DNA of 64,000 bases from the NCBI GenBank assembly GCA_009767595.1, contig VSDK01016357.1:67390-131389 (forward strand). Direction: 5' to 3'. A program made the translations under genes and the position numbers. The notes beneath the pieces are model-generated. The model saw only the letters and a list, made by a program, of their open reading frames with translations, had not been told where the DNA came from and ran no database searches. The stretch comes from Symbiodinium kawagutii (taxonomy: Eukaryota > Sar > Dinophyceae > Suessiales > Symbiodiniaceae). Below are positions 47,301 through 57,599 of the stretch, piece after piece. The number at the start of each line of letters is the position of its first letter. Position 1 is the first letter of the stretch.

Positions 47301-50300
47301 TGGACATAGACAGCATCCATCCAAGGCATCCACAACTCTCCCAAAAAGGGCATTTTGTGTAGGGAGAAACCGTCAGAGACTTGAGAAACACCATAGATGG
47401 ACATATTGGATGTAGCCAGATGACGCTGGATGGACCATAAATGTACCGCCACTTCCTTTTTGATATTAATTTTGAGTTGGGGTGCTGGGACTTCTGTGCA
47501 TGTTGAAGACACCAAGATATCATGGTGCATTGATGAGTCTTGGGGAACCGAGTGGTTTGGGTATCACGGAGTTTTGGAATGCCCTGATGTGAACCGCCCC
47601 TTCTAAGGAGGAGCTCGAAGTCACTCAAGACCTTTCCTTCTTCTGTACGAATTTGCTGGCTAGATCCCTCAGCCAGCACGGTCTTGCTTTGCACTGGCAC
47701 GCGGACGCTTCAGCCCTTCGACTTTCGCAGGAGGAATCCCAAGCTCCCCAGGTTTGACTTGGCACCTTGGCGTTTCCACATAGTATTAAGCCACTTGGGC
47801 ACAATGGGAGAAAGGGGAATGGTAGATCCATGTTAACAAACCCTTTCGGTTCACGATAAATCACCAGCTATTTGTTAAGGGAAGCCAATGGTGGTTTATG
47901 GATCTCTCACTAGCTATCTACACTGCGATATTTTTTGATGCCCCGAACATTCCAGGTATTGAGTCGAGGACATTCCATTGAACCTGCTGATGTTGCTTTG
48001 GTAACGATCTACGACTGCAGCTACTGCATTCATGCAGATGGTCTGACAGGCTTCTTTGAGAGAGCAGAAAGGCAATGTTTTCTCTTCTTCATTCATTTCT
48101 TTTTCTTTTCTGCTGACAAAATCATATTATATTGAAAAACATCTGATTGTCTTCAGATCCTTAAATCGTCGCAGAGAAGTTTGAAGCAACCTGTGAACGA
48201 ATCAGTAACTGATGTCGGTGGTCTTTCTAACCTCACTTGGCAAAGATTCCGTGACGTGAAATCGATCAACCAATTTTGGCAAGATTCATTCTTGTCTCTA
48301 TCGAAATTCTGCCTCAACAATGCATGAAAGTAGCATATTCTTGCCTTGATAGTTTTTGGATAGAATTCTGGGTCTGCAGGAACGCTCTCTGAAATCGGCT
48401 GGGAGGCATGAAAGACGCTAAATTTGTGGCCTGTAGGAGTCATTCGGAGTCTATATCCCTTGTTTTTTTGTGGGTGGTCACTTTTTTCTTGAAGTGAGTG
48501 GTCACCAGTCTTAGATATGTCACAAAAAAAATGGCTATCACCTTCCCAGTGGCCGAGGAAAAGTGTCTCTTCGCAATGTCACGAATCTGGAGCAAGGCAC
48601 ACCTGAACATGACATCGTCATCGACGTCTCAGACAGCGACACGCCAGTGGGGCCTCTACGCTTGTCAGTGGTTGACAACTTGCTCATTGTGCATTGCTTG
48701 GAAAGGACGGTGTCTGCTTCCTGGGCTCTGGGATTTGTTACATCTTACCCTAACTGGTTGGTGGTTTGATTAACATTTTCTATTTTCCCTATTACCAAAT
48801 AGTTGGTTGGTTGACTATTTTTTTTCCATGGGGGTTGAAACCTGAAACCACCAACCAGATAATCTTTGGAACAATTTGAATTAGCACCAGACAACTCACT
48901 TGGCACCCTGCATGACCCTTGCCTTTCTGTTGTTTCACCACCTGTTCCTGATTGATTCTTGAACCAAGTCAACAAAGCCTCAACACGTGTAAGATCCAGG
49001 CTACTCCAAGCTAGTCTGCTTCAAAATTGTCAACATCAATGCCGTGCTTGCCGGCACATCTCAACTTTTGTATATCTCATGGGCAAAACCACAGTCGTAC
49101 CTGGTTGTGAGGATGGTCGCGCTGATCTTCGACATTCGGCACAAAGAGCGTGACATGGTCCCAAGCCTGATCTCACCGTGTTCCTCGACCAGTTCCTTTT
49201 GAATCCTTTTCTTTCAAATTATATTCTTGAAAGTCATTTTTGCTCAATCCTTTTTACTTTTTTTTCTTTCGAAATCATTTTTCTTATCCTTTTTTTCTAT
49301 CCTCATTAATGTTCATGGGCGAATTGTCTAGCTGATCATGTAACGAGATGAAGTCCTTGTTTTCAAAATCCCCAGGTGCCGTGACCTCCAAAGACGAGGG
49401 AACTGGACCGGTCTGGGATTACTTGGACGGTGGCATCGTGCTGGATCCAACCAAGGGTGTCTAGAACTGGTGGCTTTGAATCATTTTTTTTCATTTTTCC
49501 CTCAGATTTGAACAATCTTCTAGTCCCTACTATTTGGGCTGGTTGGTTTGATTAACTCATATTCTTGAGAGGGTTGGTTCAATCACCCAGAAGGTGTAGT
49601 ATACCAGCTCCGCCTCGACACTGGCATCATCTTGGATGACTTCTTGTCACGACCACCCCATGAGCTGCCGGCGGTGTTGAGACTTTTGCTGCGAAGAAGC
49701 GGATGCAGAGACCACATCGTGCAGCTGCTGCGGAAAGCCTTGGTTTCAAAGACGAACTCGCCCGAAATGGCACAGGGCTTCCAAGTTCTGAATGCAGCTT
49801 ATCGACAGGTGATTGAAGCTTTATCTCAAAAGTCTGGGACTCGACAGACCACAGTTTCGCTTCAAGAGCTTGAGAGTCAAATCGCTTACCAGTCAGTGTT
49901 GTCTGAAAAAGATATGGTCACGCTGGTCTTCCATCCGCATTTTGTCATGGGTGAAGGCTTGGAGGATGCCATTCCAACCGGAAACAGTGACAGCTTTGCT
50001 TTGGAAAACTGGGCAATTCCTGAAAACCTTCGCGCGACCGAGACAGGGAAACGACAAGGCAAGACGCCCTACGTTTTATCGATTGTCATCTCCTATTTAC
50101 GAAGTTTGCTGGGACTGCAGATATTGCCACATAAGATTCTGCAGTGCTTTGTCTTCGACCTTTGTGTCTACTTCAGGCCAGGGCCTACTGAAGCCTTTTC
50201 ATTTTGACAATAGATGCCAATTGATTTAACAGACATCGAAAGTGCCTTAAAGTCCTAAAGATCTGAAGCTCCAAAACCTTTTTTTGAAGCATAGTTGAAT

Positions 50301-51990
50301 CAAAGTGGGTTGCTGGGCGCTGGTGAGCGCATCAAAACAGGCAAGAGCACCTTTTGCAACAGTTGCTGCACTATCACGCACGGGGCTCAGAGGCAAAGTG
50401 TGTGTTTGCTCCGTCTGCCTGCTGTTGCAGCTATTTGGAGATATGGGGATGGATCAGTGGATAGCAGAAGAGGTCACCAATGAATAAATCAAACAAGTAC
50501 ATGGATGTGAATCCCCAAGTAGTAAGTGGGAACTAACCATGGTTCTAGGGGTTTTAAGCTACCTTATAGGGTCTATAGCACCATGGTTATAACTTGATAG
50601 CTGCACGTCCAAGTAGAGGAGCAATCTGGGAAGGGATCTGAAGTACAGGTGGGCCCCTGCACCAAGCCAGATGCATCTTTTCTGCAAGTCTCATGGACAT
50701 GTGAGTCAACATGATCCCCTCTTCAATAGCCATGATTGTGCGATCATGCTTAGTCAGGCAGCACCCATCAAGTATGTTGGTGCACAGAAAAGTCGTTCCA
50801 CTATCCGATGGCTACACCGAACTCTTCCTGCTTCATTGATGAATCGAACCATCATTAATCATGACAATCAACCATCATCAACCCTGGTAATCGAACCATT
50901 AATAAGCATCAAGAGTTCAACCGTTCATCACTAACAAGCATCAACCGAACTCGCCACCACCCACCGTTGCCACCCTGCCATGGGTCCCCGGTCACCACGG
51001 CACCACCCGTGGACCCAGCGCGACCCGTCGCGAGGTCCTGTTGGACTCCGTGGAGCTGTCCACGCGCCTCAAAAGCTTCGCCAAGCAGCGGCCCGAAACG
51101 CCACGCAGCTGGGCCACGCAAGCGAGCCTGGCGCCTGGGCAGCAGCGGCAGCAGCGCAGCCCAGATCACTGGGAGTGACGACGGATGGCTATGGCATGCT
51201 ATGGCTACAGCTGCTGATGTATCAAGCCATCCATTTTTTTTTGGAAGTTTTTAGCAGGTTTTGGTGTATGAAATCATGGCTTTAGCAGGTTCACCACATG
51301 GCGAGCCATCCATTTTTTGAAGCTTTAGCATGTTAACCACATCATTGAGACAATGGTTAGGCATTATTGTACAAATCATAATTGTATGAACCATCATCAG
51401 TAAGCGTTAAACCAATTGTATGAACCGTTGGTACTGGTACTACCATGTTTCTGGGCAGCTACCGAAGGTCTCCAATCGGTTTGATCCTGAGAGTACTACC
51501 TGGATTGGGGTTTTGATCAGCGCTAGTTGATGAGGTTGCTTCGTAAGGATGTATCACTATCTAGAACAGGGGATTTCAACATCAGTCAGACACAAGTAGG
51601 ATTCTTGGTGATTTCAAAGGTATCCTCATTTGCTTCTTTTGTCCCTATCCAGCCAAACTTTTAGAAGTTTGTGATCTCCTGTCCAACGCTATTTATGTAG
51701 TCTGGGTCAGAAATGTCAAACTAATTGATTCTCTTTGACTTCAAACCTCCTAGCGGCGGGGTGGGCAACCCATCTGCTCTACTTCCCGCAAATCTTCTAG
51801 CGCCATGTGTCTCCGGTCGCCTTGCAGCTGTCCGGCTGCATGTGACCAGGACATGGCGCTGCGTGTTCGGGAGTTTTCCGTGGTGGCAGAGATGCTGCTG
51901 TTTTCGGGTCAATATCTGGACATTGTGCCCGAAACTGAGATACGCATGATGTTTCAGCTGCTGCTTGGGGTCTACTTAGCGGGTCTTAAG
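44370..51990 (+). CDS. RMC1: RMC1 homologue (Mic1 domain), Mon1-Ccz1 Rab7 GEF subunit; many exons, 3' end open
   Basis: RMC1 assists the Mon1-Ccz1 Rab7 exchange factor in late endosome and autophagy traffic. Short exons match human RMC1 blocks in order: about 44400-44510 (VVVTFDAIHRR, for the NCVFFDEANKQ block), 45065-45240 (YRSGSARIIHINPGG), about 45660-45750 (FSPDGLFFAFLDKS), about 46150 (EILGHFWLPGG), about 47185-47248 (LAMVSTHGIEIFRL), about 47605-47755 (SLKTFPSSVRICWLDPS, then LQPFDFRR), 47956-48049 (ADVALVTIYDCSYC), 48558-48705 (GPLRLSVVDNLLIVHC), from 49112 (MVALIFDIRHKERD), 49376-49456 and 49594-50175. The 49594 exon carries the start of the Mic1 domain (LRLLLRRSG, then YVLSIVISYLRSLLG). 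About 51025-51170 (VLLDSVELSTRL) and about 51850-51990 (MALRVREFSVVAEMLLFSGQ) probably continue it. Junctions 48049/48558, 48705/49112 and 49456/49594 keep phase exactly, with GC, GA and GT donors. The C-terminal end lies in or beyond the following minisatellite. Several weaker exons are approximate. Confidence 0.8.
45023..45063. mobile_element. Single arm of the family A inverted-repeat element
   Basis: GATGATTTACGCGGGTACCC followed by CTAGCTATTAAGAAACCACCA matches the right arm of the family. No clear left arm remains, so this is a decayed or partial copy. It ends just before the RMC1 exon at about 45065. Confidence 0.5.
48750..48860. mobile_element. Short inverted-repeat (MITE-like) element, family B, in an RMC1 intron
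   Basis: The ends AACTGGTTGGTGGTTT and AAACCACCAACCAG are reverse complements about 110 bp apart. The interior phrases GGTTGGTTGACTATTTTTT and GGGGGTTGAAAC recur in the copy at 63175-63280. The element lies wholly inside the intron 48706-49111. Confidence 0.72.
50180..51020. other. RMC1 intron sequence with one possible exon
   Basis: A stretch after GTTGCAG at about 50427 reads LFGDMGMDQWIAEEV and might be a further RMC1 exon, but it does not align clearly. The rest (50490-50940) is AT-rich with ATCAACCATCATCA-like motifs and no coding signal. Confidence 0.3.
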
Positions 51991-54400
51991 GCATGTTGGG
52001 GGTGTAGATTGGCAACCTGCAGCGCGTAAAGATGGGTGTAAAGCCTAACTTGGGGGTTACTTAACTGGTCTTCAGGCATGTTGGGGGTGTAGGTTGGCAA
52101 CCTGCAGCGCGTAAAGATGGGTGTAAAGCCTAACTTGGGGGTTACTTAACTGGTCTTCAGGCATGTTGGGGGTGTAGGTTGGCAACCTGCAGCGCGTAAA
52201 GATAGGCGTGAAACCTAACTTGGGGGCTACTTAACTGATCTTAAGGCATGTCGGGGGTGTAGGTTGGCAACCTGCAGCGCGTAAAGATGGGTGTAAAGCC
52301 TAACTTGGGGGCTACTTAACTGGTCTTAAGGCATGTTGGGGGTGTAGGTTGGCAACCTGTAGCGCGTAAAGATGGGTGTAAAGCCTAACTTGGGGGCTAC
52401 TTAGCTGGTCTTAAGGCATGTTGGGAATATAGGTTGGCAACCTGCAGCGCGTAAAGACGGGTGCAAAACCTAACTTGGGGTTTTCTTAGCGGGTCTTCAA
52501 GCATCTTGGGGGTGTAGGTTGGCAACCTGCAGCGCGTAAAGATGGGTGTAAAAACTTGGGGGTTACTTAGCGGGTCTTAAGGCATGTTGGGGGTGTAGGT
52601 TGGCAACCTGCAGCGCGTAAAGATGGGTGTAAAGCCTAAGTTGGGGGCTACTTAGCTGGTCTTGAGGCATGTTGGGGGTGTAGATTGGCAACTTGCAGCG
52701 CGTAAAGACGGGGTGTAAAGCTTAACTTGGGGGCTACTTAGCTGGTCTTAAGGCATGTTGGGGGTATAGGTTGGCAACCTGCAGCGCGTAAAGATGGGTG
52801 TAAAGCCCAACTTGGGGGCTACTTAGCTGGTCTTGAGGCATGTTGGGGGTGTAGGTTGGCAACCTGCAGCGCGTAAAGATGGGTGTAAAGCCTTTAACTG
52901 GTCTTCAGGCATGTTGGGGGTGTAGGTAGGCAACCTGCAGCGCGGGGTGTAAAGCCTAACTTGGGGGCGACTTAGCTGGTCTTGAGGCATGTTGGGGGTG
53001 TAGGTTGGCAACCTGCAGCAGCAAAGATGGGGTGTAAAGCTTAACTTGGGGGCTACTCAACTGGTCTTGAGGCATGTTGGGGGTGTAGGTTGGGCAACCT
53101 GCAGCACGTAAAGATGGGTGTAAAGCCTAACTTGGGGTTTTCTTAGCGGGTCTTCAAGCATCTTGGGGGTGTAGGTTGGCAACCTGCAGCGCGTAAAGAT
53201 GGGTGTAAAGCCTAAGTTGGGGGCTACTTAGCTGGTCTTGACGCATGTTGGGGGTGTAGATTGGCAACCTGCAGCGCGTAAAGACGGGGTGTAAAGCTTA
53301 ACTTGAGGGCTACTCAACTGGTCTTGAGGCATGTTGGGGGTGTAGGTTGGGCAACCTGCAGCACGTAAAGATGGGTGTAAAGCCTAACTTGGGGGCTACT
53401 TAGCTGGTCTTGAGGCATGTTGGGGGTGTAGATTGGCAACCTGCAGCGCGTAAAGATGGGTGTAAAGCGTAACTTGGGGTTTTCTTAGCGGGTCTTCAAG
53501 CATCTTGGGGGTGTAGGTTGGCAACCTGCAGCGCGTAAAGATGGGTGTAAAGCCTAAGTTGGGGGCTACTTAGCTGGTCTTGAGGCATGTTGGGGGTGTA
53601 GGTTGGCAACCTGCAGCGCGTAAAGACGGGTGCAAAACCTAACTTGGGGGCTACTCAGCTGGTCTTAAGGCATGTTGGGGGTGTAGGTTGGCAACCTGCA
53701 GCCGGTATATATCGCTGTAAAGCCTACGTTGGGGGCTACTTTGCTGGTCTTAAGGCATGTTGGGGGTGTAGGTTGGCAACCTGCAGCGCGTAAAGATGGG
53801 TGTAAAGCCTATTGGGGGCTATCTAACTGATCTTAAGGCATGTTGGGGGTGTAGGTTGGCAACCTGCAGCGCGTAAAGATGGGGTGTAAAGCTTAACTTG
53901 GGGGCTACTTAGCTGGTCTTAAGGTATGTTGGGAGTGTAGGGTTGCAACCTGCAGCGCGTACAGATGGATGTAAAGCTGAACTTGGGGGGTGCTTAGCTG
54001 GTCTTAAGGCATGTTGGGTGTATAGGTTGGCAACCTGCAGCGCGTAAAGATGGGTGTAAAGCCTAACTTGGGGGCTACTTAGCTGGTCTTGAGGCATGTT
54101 GGGGGTGTAGATTGGCAACCTGCAGCGCGTAAAGACGGGTGCAAAACCTAACTTGGGGTTTTCTTAGCGGGTCTTCAAGCATGTTGGGGGTGTAGGTTGG
54201 CAACCTGCAGCGCGTAAAGATGGGTGTAAAGCCTAAGTTGGGGGCTACTTAGCTGGTCTTGAGGCATGTTGGGGGTGTAGGTTGGCAACCTGCAGCGCGT
54301 AAAGATGGGTGTAAAACCTAAGTTGGGGGCGACTTAGCTGGTCTTGAGGCATGTTGGGGGTGTAGGTTGGCAACCTGTAGCACGCAAAGATGGGTGAAAA
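51946..54400. repeat. 85-bp minisatellite carrying a copied exon end and 5' splice site
   Basis: About 28 diverged copies of an 84-86 bp unit are marked by GGTTGGCAACCTGCAGCGCG and GGTCTTAAGGCATGTTGG. The first, non-repeat-like instance is the end of the last visible RMC1 exon (CTTGGGGTCTACTTAGCGGG, then TCTTAAG before GCATG). The array therefore seems to have grown from the exon-intron border and each unit keeps an AAG/GCATG donor-like site. Variant units (TTTTCTTAGCGGGTCTTC) recur in a higher-order pattern. Confidence 0.93.
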
Positions 54401-54619
54401 GCGCATCCCGTCCTTATGGGCTGCTGTGTCATCATATCTGTTTCTGGGTGGAAACAATGCAGCCACAAGCAGCAATCACGAAAAACCATGATGTTTTGGG
54501 ACCAAAGCATGGCTAAAACGGTTTGCCAGTTGCCTCCTAGTACTTTTACGTTCTGTTGCCTTGACTGGCCATTCTCTTGAACATGATTTGGTGGTGTATT
54601 TGCTCATGTCCACATCCCA

Positions 54620-54712
54620 AACCTTTAAGCATCGCCGCTTTGGGGGGTCCTGCACTCCGGGAGTCGACCGAGGCCCTTCATTGTGACTCAGAAAAACGTG
54701 AACTTCAAGGTG
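54620..54712 (+). CDS. Candidate exon, unrecognised
   Basis: A frame reads PLSIAALGGPALRESTEAL and continues to CGTGAACTTCAAG before GTGAGCCGCGG, a strong GT donor. It could be a downstream exon of the RMC1 gene, but it does not align with the RMC1 C-terminus as I know it. Confidence 0.35.
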
Positions 54713-54924
54713 AGCCGCGGCTAGTTGTGGCCATTGGCAACGGGAGTAGGGCTGACTTTTTGGGGGTAGTAATACATCAACTATGGTTCGTGCTGGTTAA
54801 GACTTGCCACTGACATCAACCAGGTTAATTAATCAATATTAGCAGATATTTGCCAGCTTATTAAACTTGTCAGTGAATTGCCCCAATCCTACCAGCACGG
54901 AGAAAACACCTTTGCATCAATATG

Positions 54925-54954
54925 AGTCTTTCTCAAAATAGGGAACCCCAAAAA
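54925..54954. mobile_element. Single left arm of the family A inverted-repeat element
   Basis: The phrase TCTTTCTCAAAATAGGGAAC followed by CCCAAAAATGG matches the left arm. No right arm is found within 150 bp. Confidence 0.5.
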
Positions 54955-55629
54955 TGGTTGATTCATTACTTCATTACATGAATAGGATACACCTGTATAT
55001 TAAAGGTTCTCCCACTTCAAACCGCCATTGTATAGTGGCATGAAATTTTATATCAACTTGAAGATTCAGCTATGAATAATTGCAAGTTATCAAAAACAAG
55101 AGTTCTCGCCCAGCTTAGATGGTTGTTTGCAAGGTGGACAAAAAGCACCCGACAGTAGGAGCAGCAAAGGTTCTGGGGGAAGTTCATTTGTCAAGGTGCA
55201 AGGGTTCTGAAGCACAGGTGTGCTCGGTGTTGAAGGGTTCTGGAGGATCCTTATTTTCAATTTGCAAGGATTGTGCGGGAAGATAGCTAGGTTCCGGAGA
55301 TGGGGTCCATCTAGGAGTCTTTTGGGTCTACTTGGATCTATATACTTGGTACCTATGTTAGGCTTATCTTAGGCCAAGTTGAGCCCATGTTGAACCCAGA
55401 TTGAGACCATGTTGAGGCACATTGAGTCCTTGAGACGCTCACGTTGGGCACTTTCTACCATTTCCACCGTTTAAAGAAAAAACGTGAAACACAGAGGATT
55501 CCAGAGCGGAAACGGCCCGCCCCACAAGCAACTCGTACTTGTAGAGCTTACCAGCGATCTAGCAACTACTAGCGGTTCAAGCGCACCGATACAGCGCCCC
55601 ACCACCTTCACTGGCCCGGATTTGTTAAA

Positions 55630-55730
55630 TGGTGGTTTCTCAAAATAGGGGACCCCCAAATCATCCAATATCATTCATGTATAAATGATAGACTATTCTT
55701 TTTTGGGTTCCCTATTTTGAGAAAGCACCA
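55630..55730. mobile_element. Short inverted-repeat (MITE-like) element, family A, best-preserved copy
   Basis: The left arm TGGTGGTTTCTCAAAATAGG and GGACCCCCAAATCATCC is mirrored by TTTTTTGGGTTCCCTATTTT and GAGAAAGCACCA. The loop is about 35 bp. It is the clearest reference copy for defining the family. Confidence 0.78.
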
Positions 55731-56317
55731 AATATAGACATGGCGTATCGATGACTGTGCTTCTTTCTCTCTTTATTTACATAATGCTACACGCACGCTG
55801 GGCGTATTGCCAACCAATCACGCTGAGTGGAAATTTGATACGACCAGCAACCAGCTGTTTCTGGATCAGCTTGGAAAGCGGGTTCTCCAAACCCAGTTGT
55901 TTCAGAACCACTGACCAGCATCATTGACATTAATGGACCATTTATCATAGATTGCCATTGTTATTTTAATATGGCAACAATGAACATCATTGATGTTTCG
56001 AATATCCGAGTTGTTAACTGCTACCAGCCAACAACAGTAGGAGTTCTCATTTGAAAACTGGATATTTACCCATTGTTAAACGCTACCAGCCAACAACAGT
56101 ATAGGGGTTCAAGAAGCGAAAACTGCACAGGTAAAAACCTTGTTAGAAGATTTGGAGAAGGACACCAAGGCCAACACCGAGGATCCAGATCTGATGCAGC
56201 ACGTGTCTTGGAGGCAGGACTAGTACGATGGGAGTGACCATTTTCAGCACAGTACTGCGCATATCTATTTTTTTTTATATGTGTACAGATACATGCACAC
56301 ATACTATACATGCGTAT

Positions 56318-56452
56318 ATTATGTATGTATGTAATGTAATGTGATGTGACGTGATGTGATGTAATGTAATGTAATGTAATGTCATGTCATGTCATGTAAT
56401 GTAATGTAATGTAATGTAATATGTATGCATATATATATATATATACATACGC
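56318..56452. repeat. ATGT pentamer/tetramer microsatellite and AT tract
   Basis: Tandem AATGT/GATGT/CATGT pentamers run from 56325 to 56420, followed by an (AT)n tract at 56428-56445. The tract abuts the inverted-repeat element starting at 56454. Confidence 0.9.
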
Positions 56453-56453
56453 G

Positions 56454-56550
56454 TGTTTCTCAAAATAGGGAACCCGGAAATCATCCCCAACTAGTCTGTT
56501 CTAGATGATCAATGGGTGATTTGAGAGGTCCTGCAATTTGAGAAGTATCC
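56454..56550. mobile_element. Short inverted-repeat (MITE-like) element, family A, decayed
   Basis: The left arm GTTTCTCAAAATAGGGAACC with AAATCATCC is well kept. The right arm (GGTGATTTGAGAGGTCCTGC, then AATTTGAGAAGTA) is diverged but in the expected place. Confidence 0.6.
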
Positions 56551-57423
56551 ATAATATGTATATAAATGTATTTAGATACATTATTTTATACTGTATACAC
56601 ATCTGTTTCTACTTGCGTAGATATAGAACATATACGTATTTGAACCCATTTTATCTGCATCTGTTAATTTATGTATGCATATATGTATATACATGTACAG
56701 TAGATATATTTATTCATCCACGCACTGTACACATGCACTGATGCATCTGGTCACACACACACACACACACAGACACATGTAGATAAATATGAATACGCCA
56801 GTGACATTCGTCGCAGCCTATGCCTTGCTCTCTTCACGCTTCCAATGCCATCCTACTAGTACCCTCGCAACCCACTCCTTTTCCGTTCGTATCACAGCAG
56901 ATCAGAAATGGCTGCCATAGATCTCTGCTTTGGCGCACCCAGAAAGGAAACCACCAGCATTGGCAGCAACCAAGGTCCTAACTGAGATCCGGCTCTGGAA
57001 ACAAGAAGCCGATGATTCTCCCCAATCTGGGGACGGCGGAGGTCAGCATCTCACAGGGTTGTGAAACTACTGAAGGTTGGATGAACTTTGAGGTGGCTTT
57101 GAGCCACCAGTGCTATCTGTGCTGTTTCATTTTTTGAACACCTGTATTGTAACCCCACTTCACATTCCGTTGCTAGCCCCAAAAAAGCGCAACCAAAAAC
57201 GATCACATGAACACCAGATGGCACCAATGTCCCAACCCCGCAACTGGCCATTGATGAGGGGTCCATCTACCTGGTAGCGTAACATGGGCTCCACATCTTC
57301 CATTCCTTCCCACCGCCCCAGTGCCTCAACCTGACCTTGATGGATGCGAGAAATGGCTGCCAGAGCTGGTGAACCAGGCGGGAGATTTCTGCGAGCGATT
57401 TTTGCCGGTCGTTAAATTATTAG

Positions 57424-57590
57424 GGTGTTTCTTAGAATAGGGGACCCCCCCATATATAAACCATGTATAAACCATATCTAAACCATGTATAAACCATATC
57501 TAAACCAGATATCAACCATATATATAAACCATGTATTAATAGTACTATAAACCAACCATATTTGGGGGCCTCTATTTTGAGAAGCCACCA
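57424..57590. mobile_element. Short inverted-repeat (MITE-like) element, family A, expanded interior
   Basis: The left arm GTGTTTCTTAGAATAGGGGA with CCCCC and the right arm TTTGGGGGCCTCTATTTTGA with GAAGCCACCA flank an interior of repeated ATAAACCATGT/ATCTAAACCAT motifs, which lengthen this copy to about 167 bp. Confidence 0.68.
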
Positions 57591-57599
57591 TATAAAGAC

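Noticed and set aside
51946-54400. CRISPR array or tRNA cluster because of regular 85-bp spacing
   Set aside because: The whole unit is repeated with no unique spacers, and no tRNA arms or anticodon structure can be drawn.
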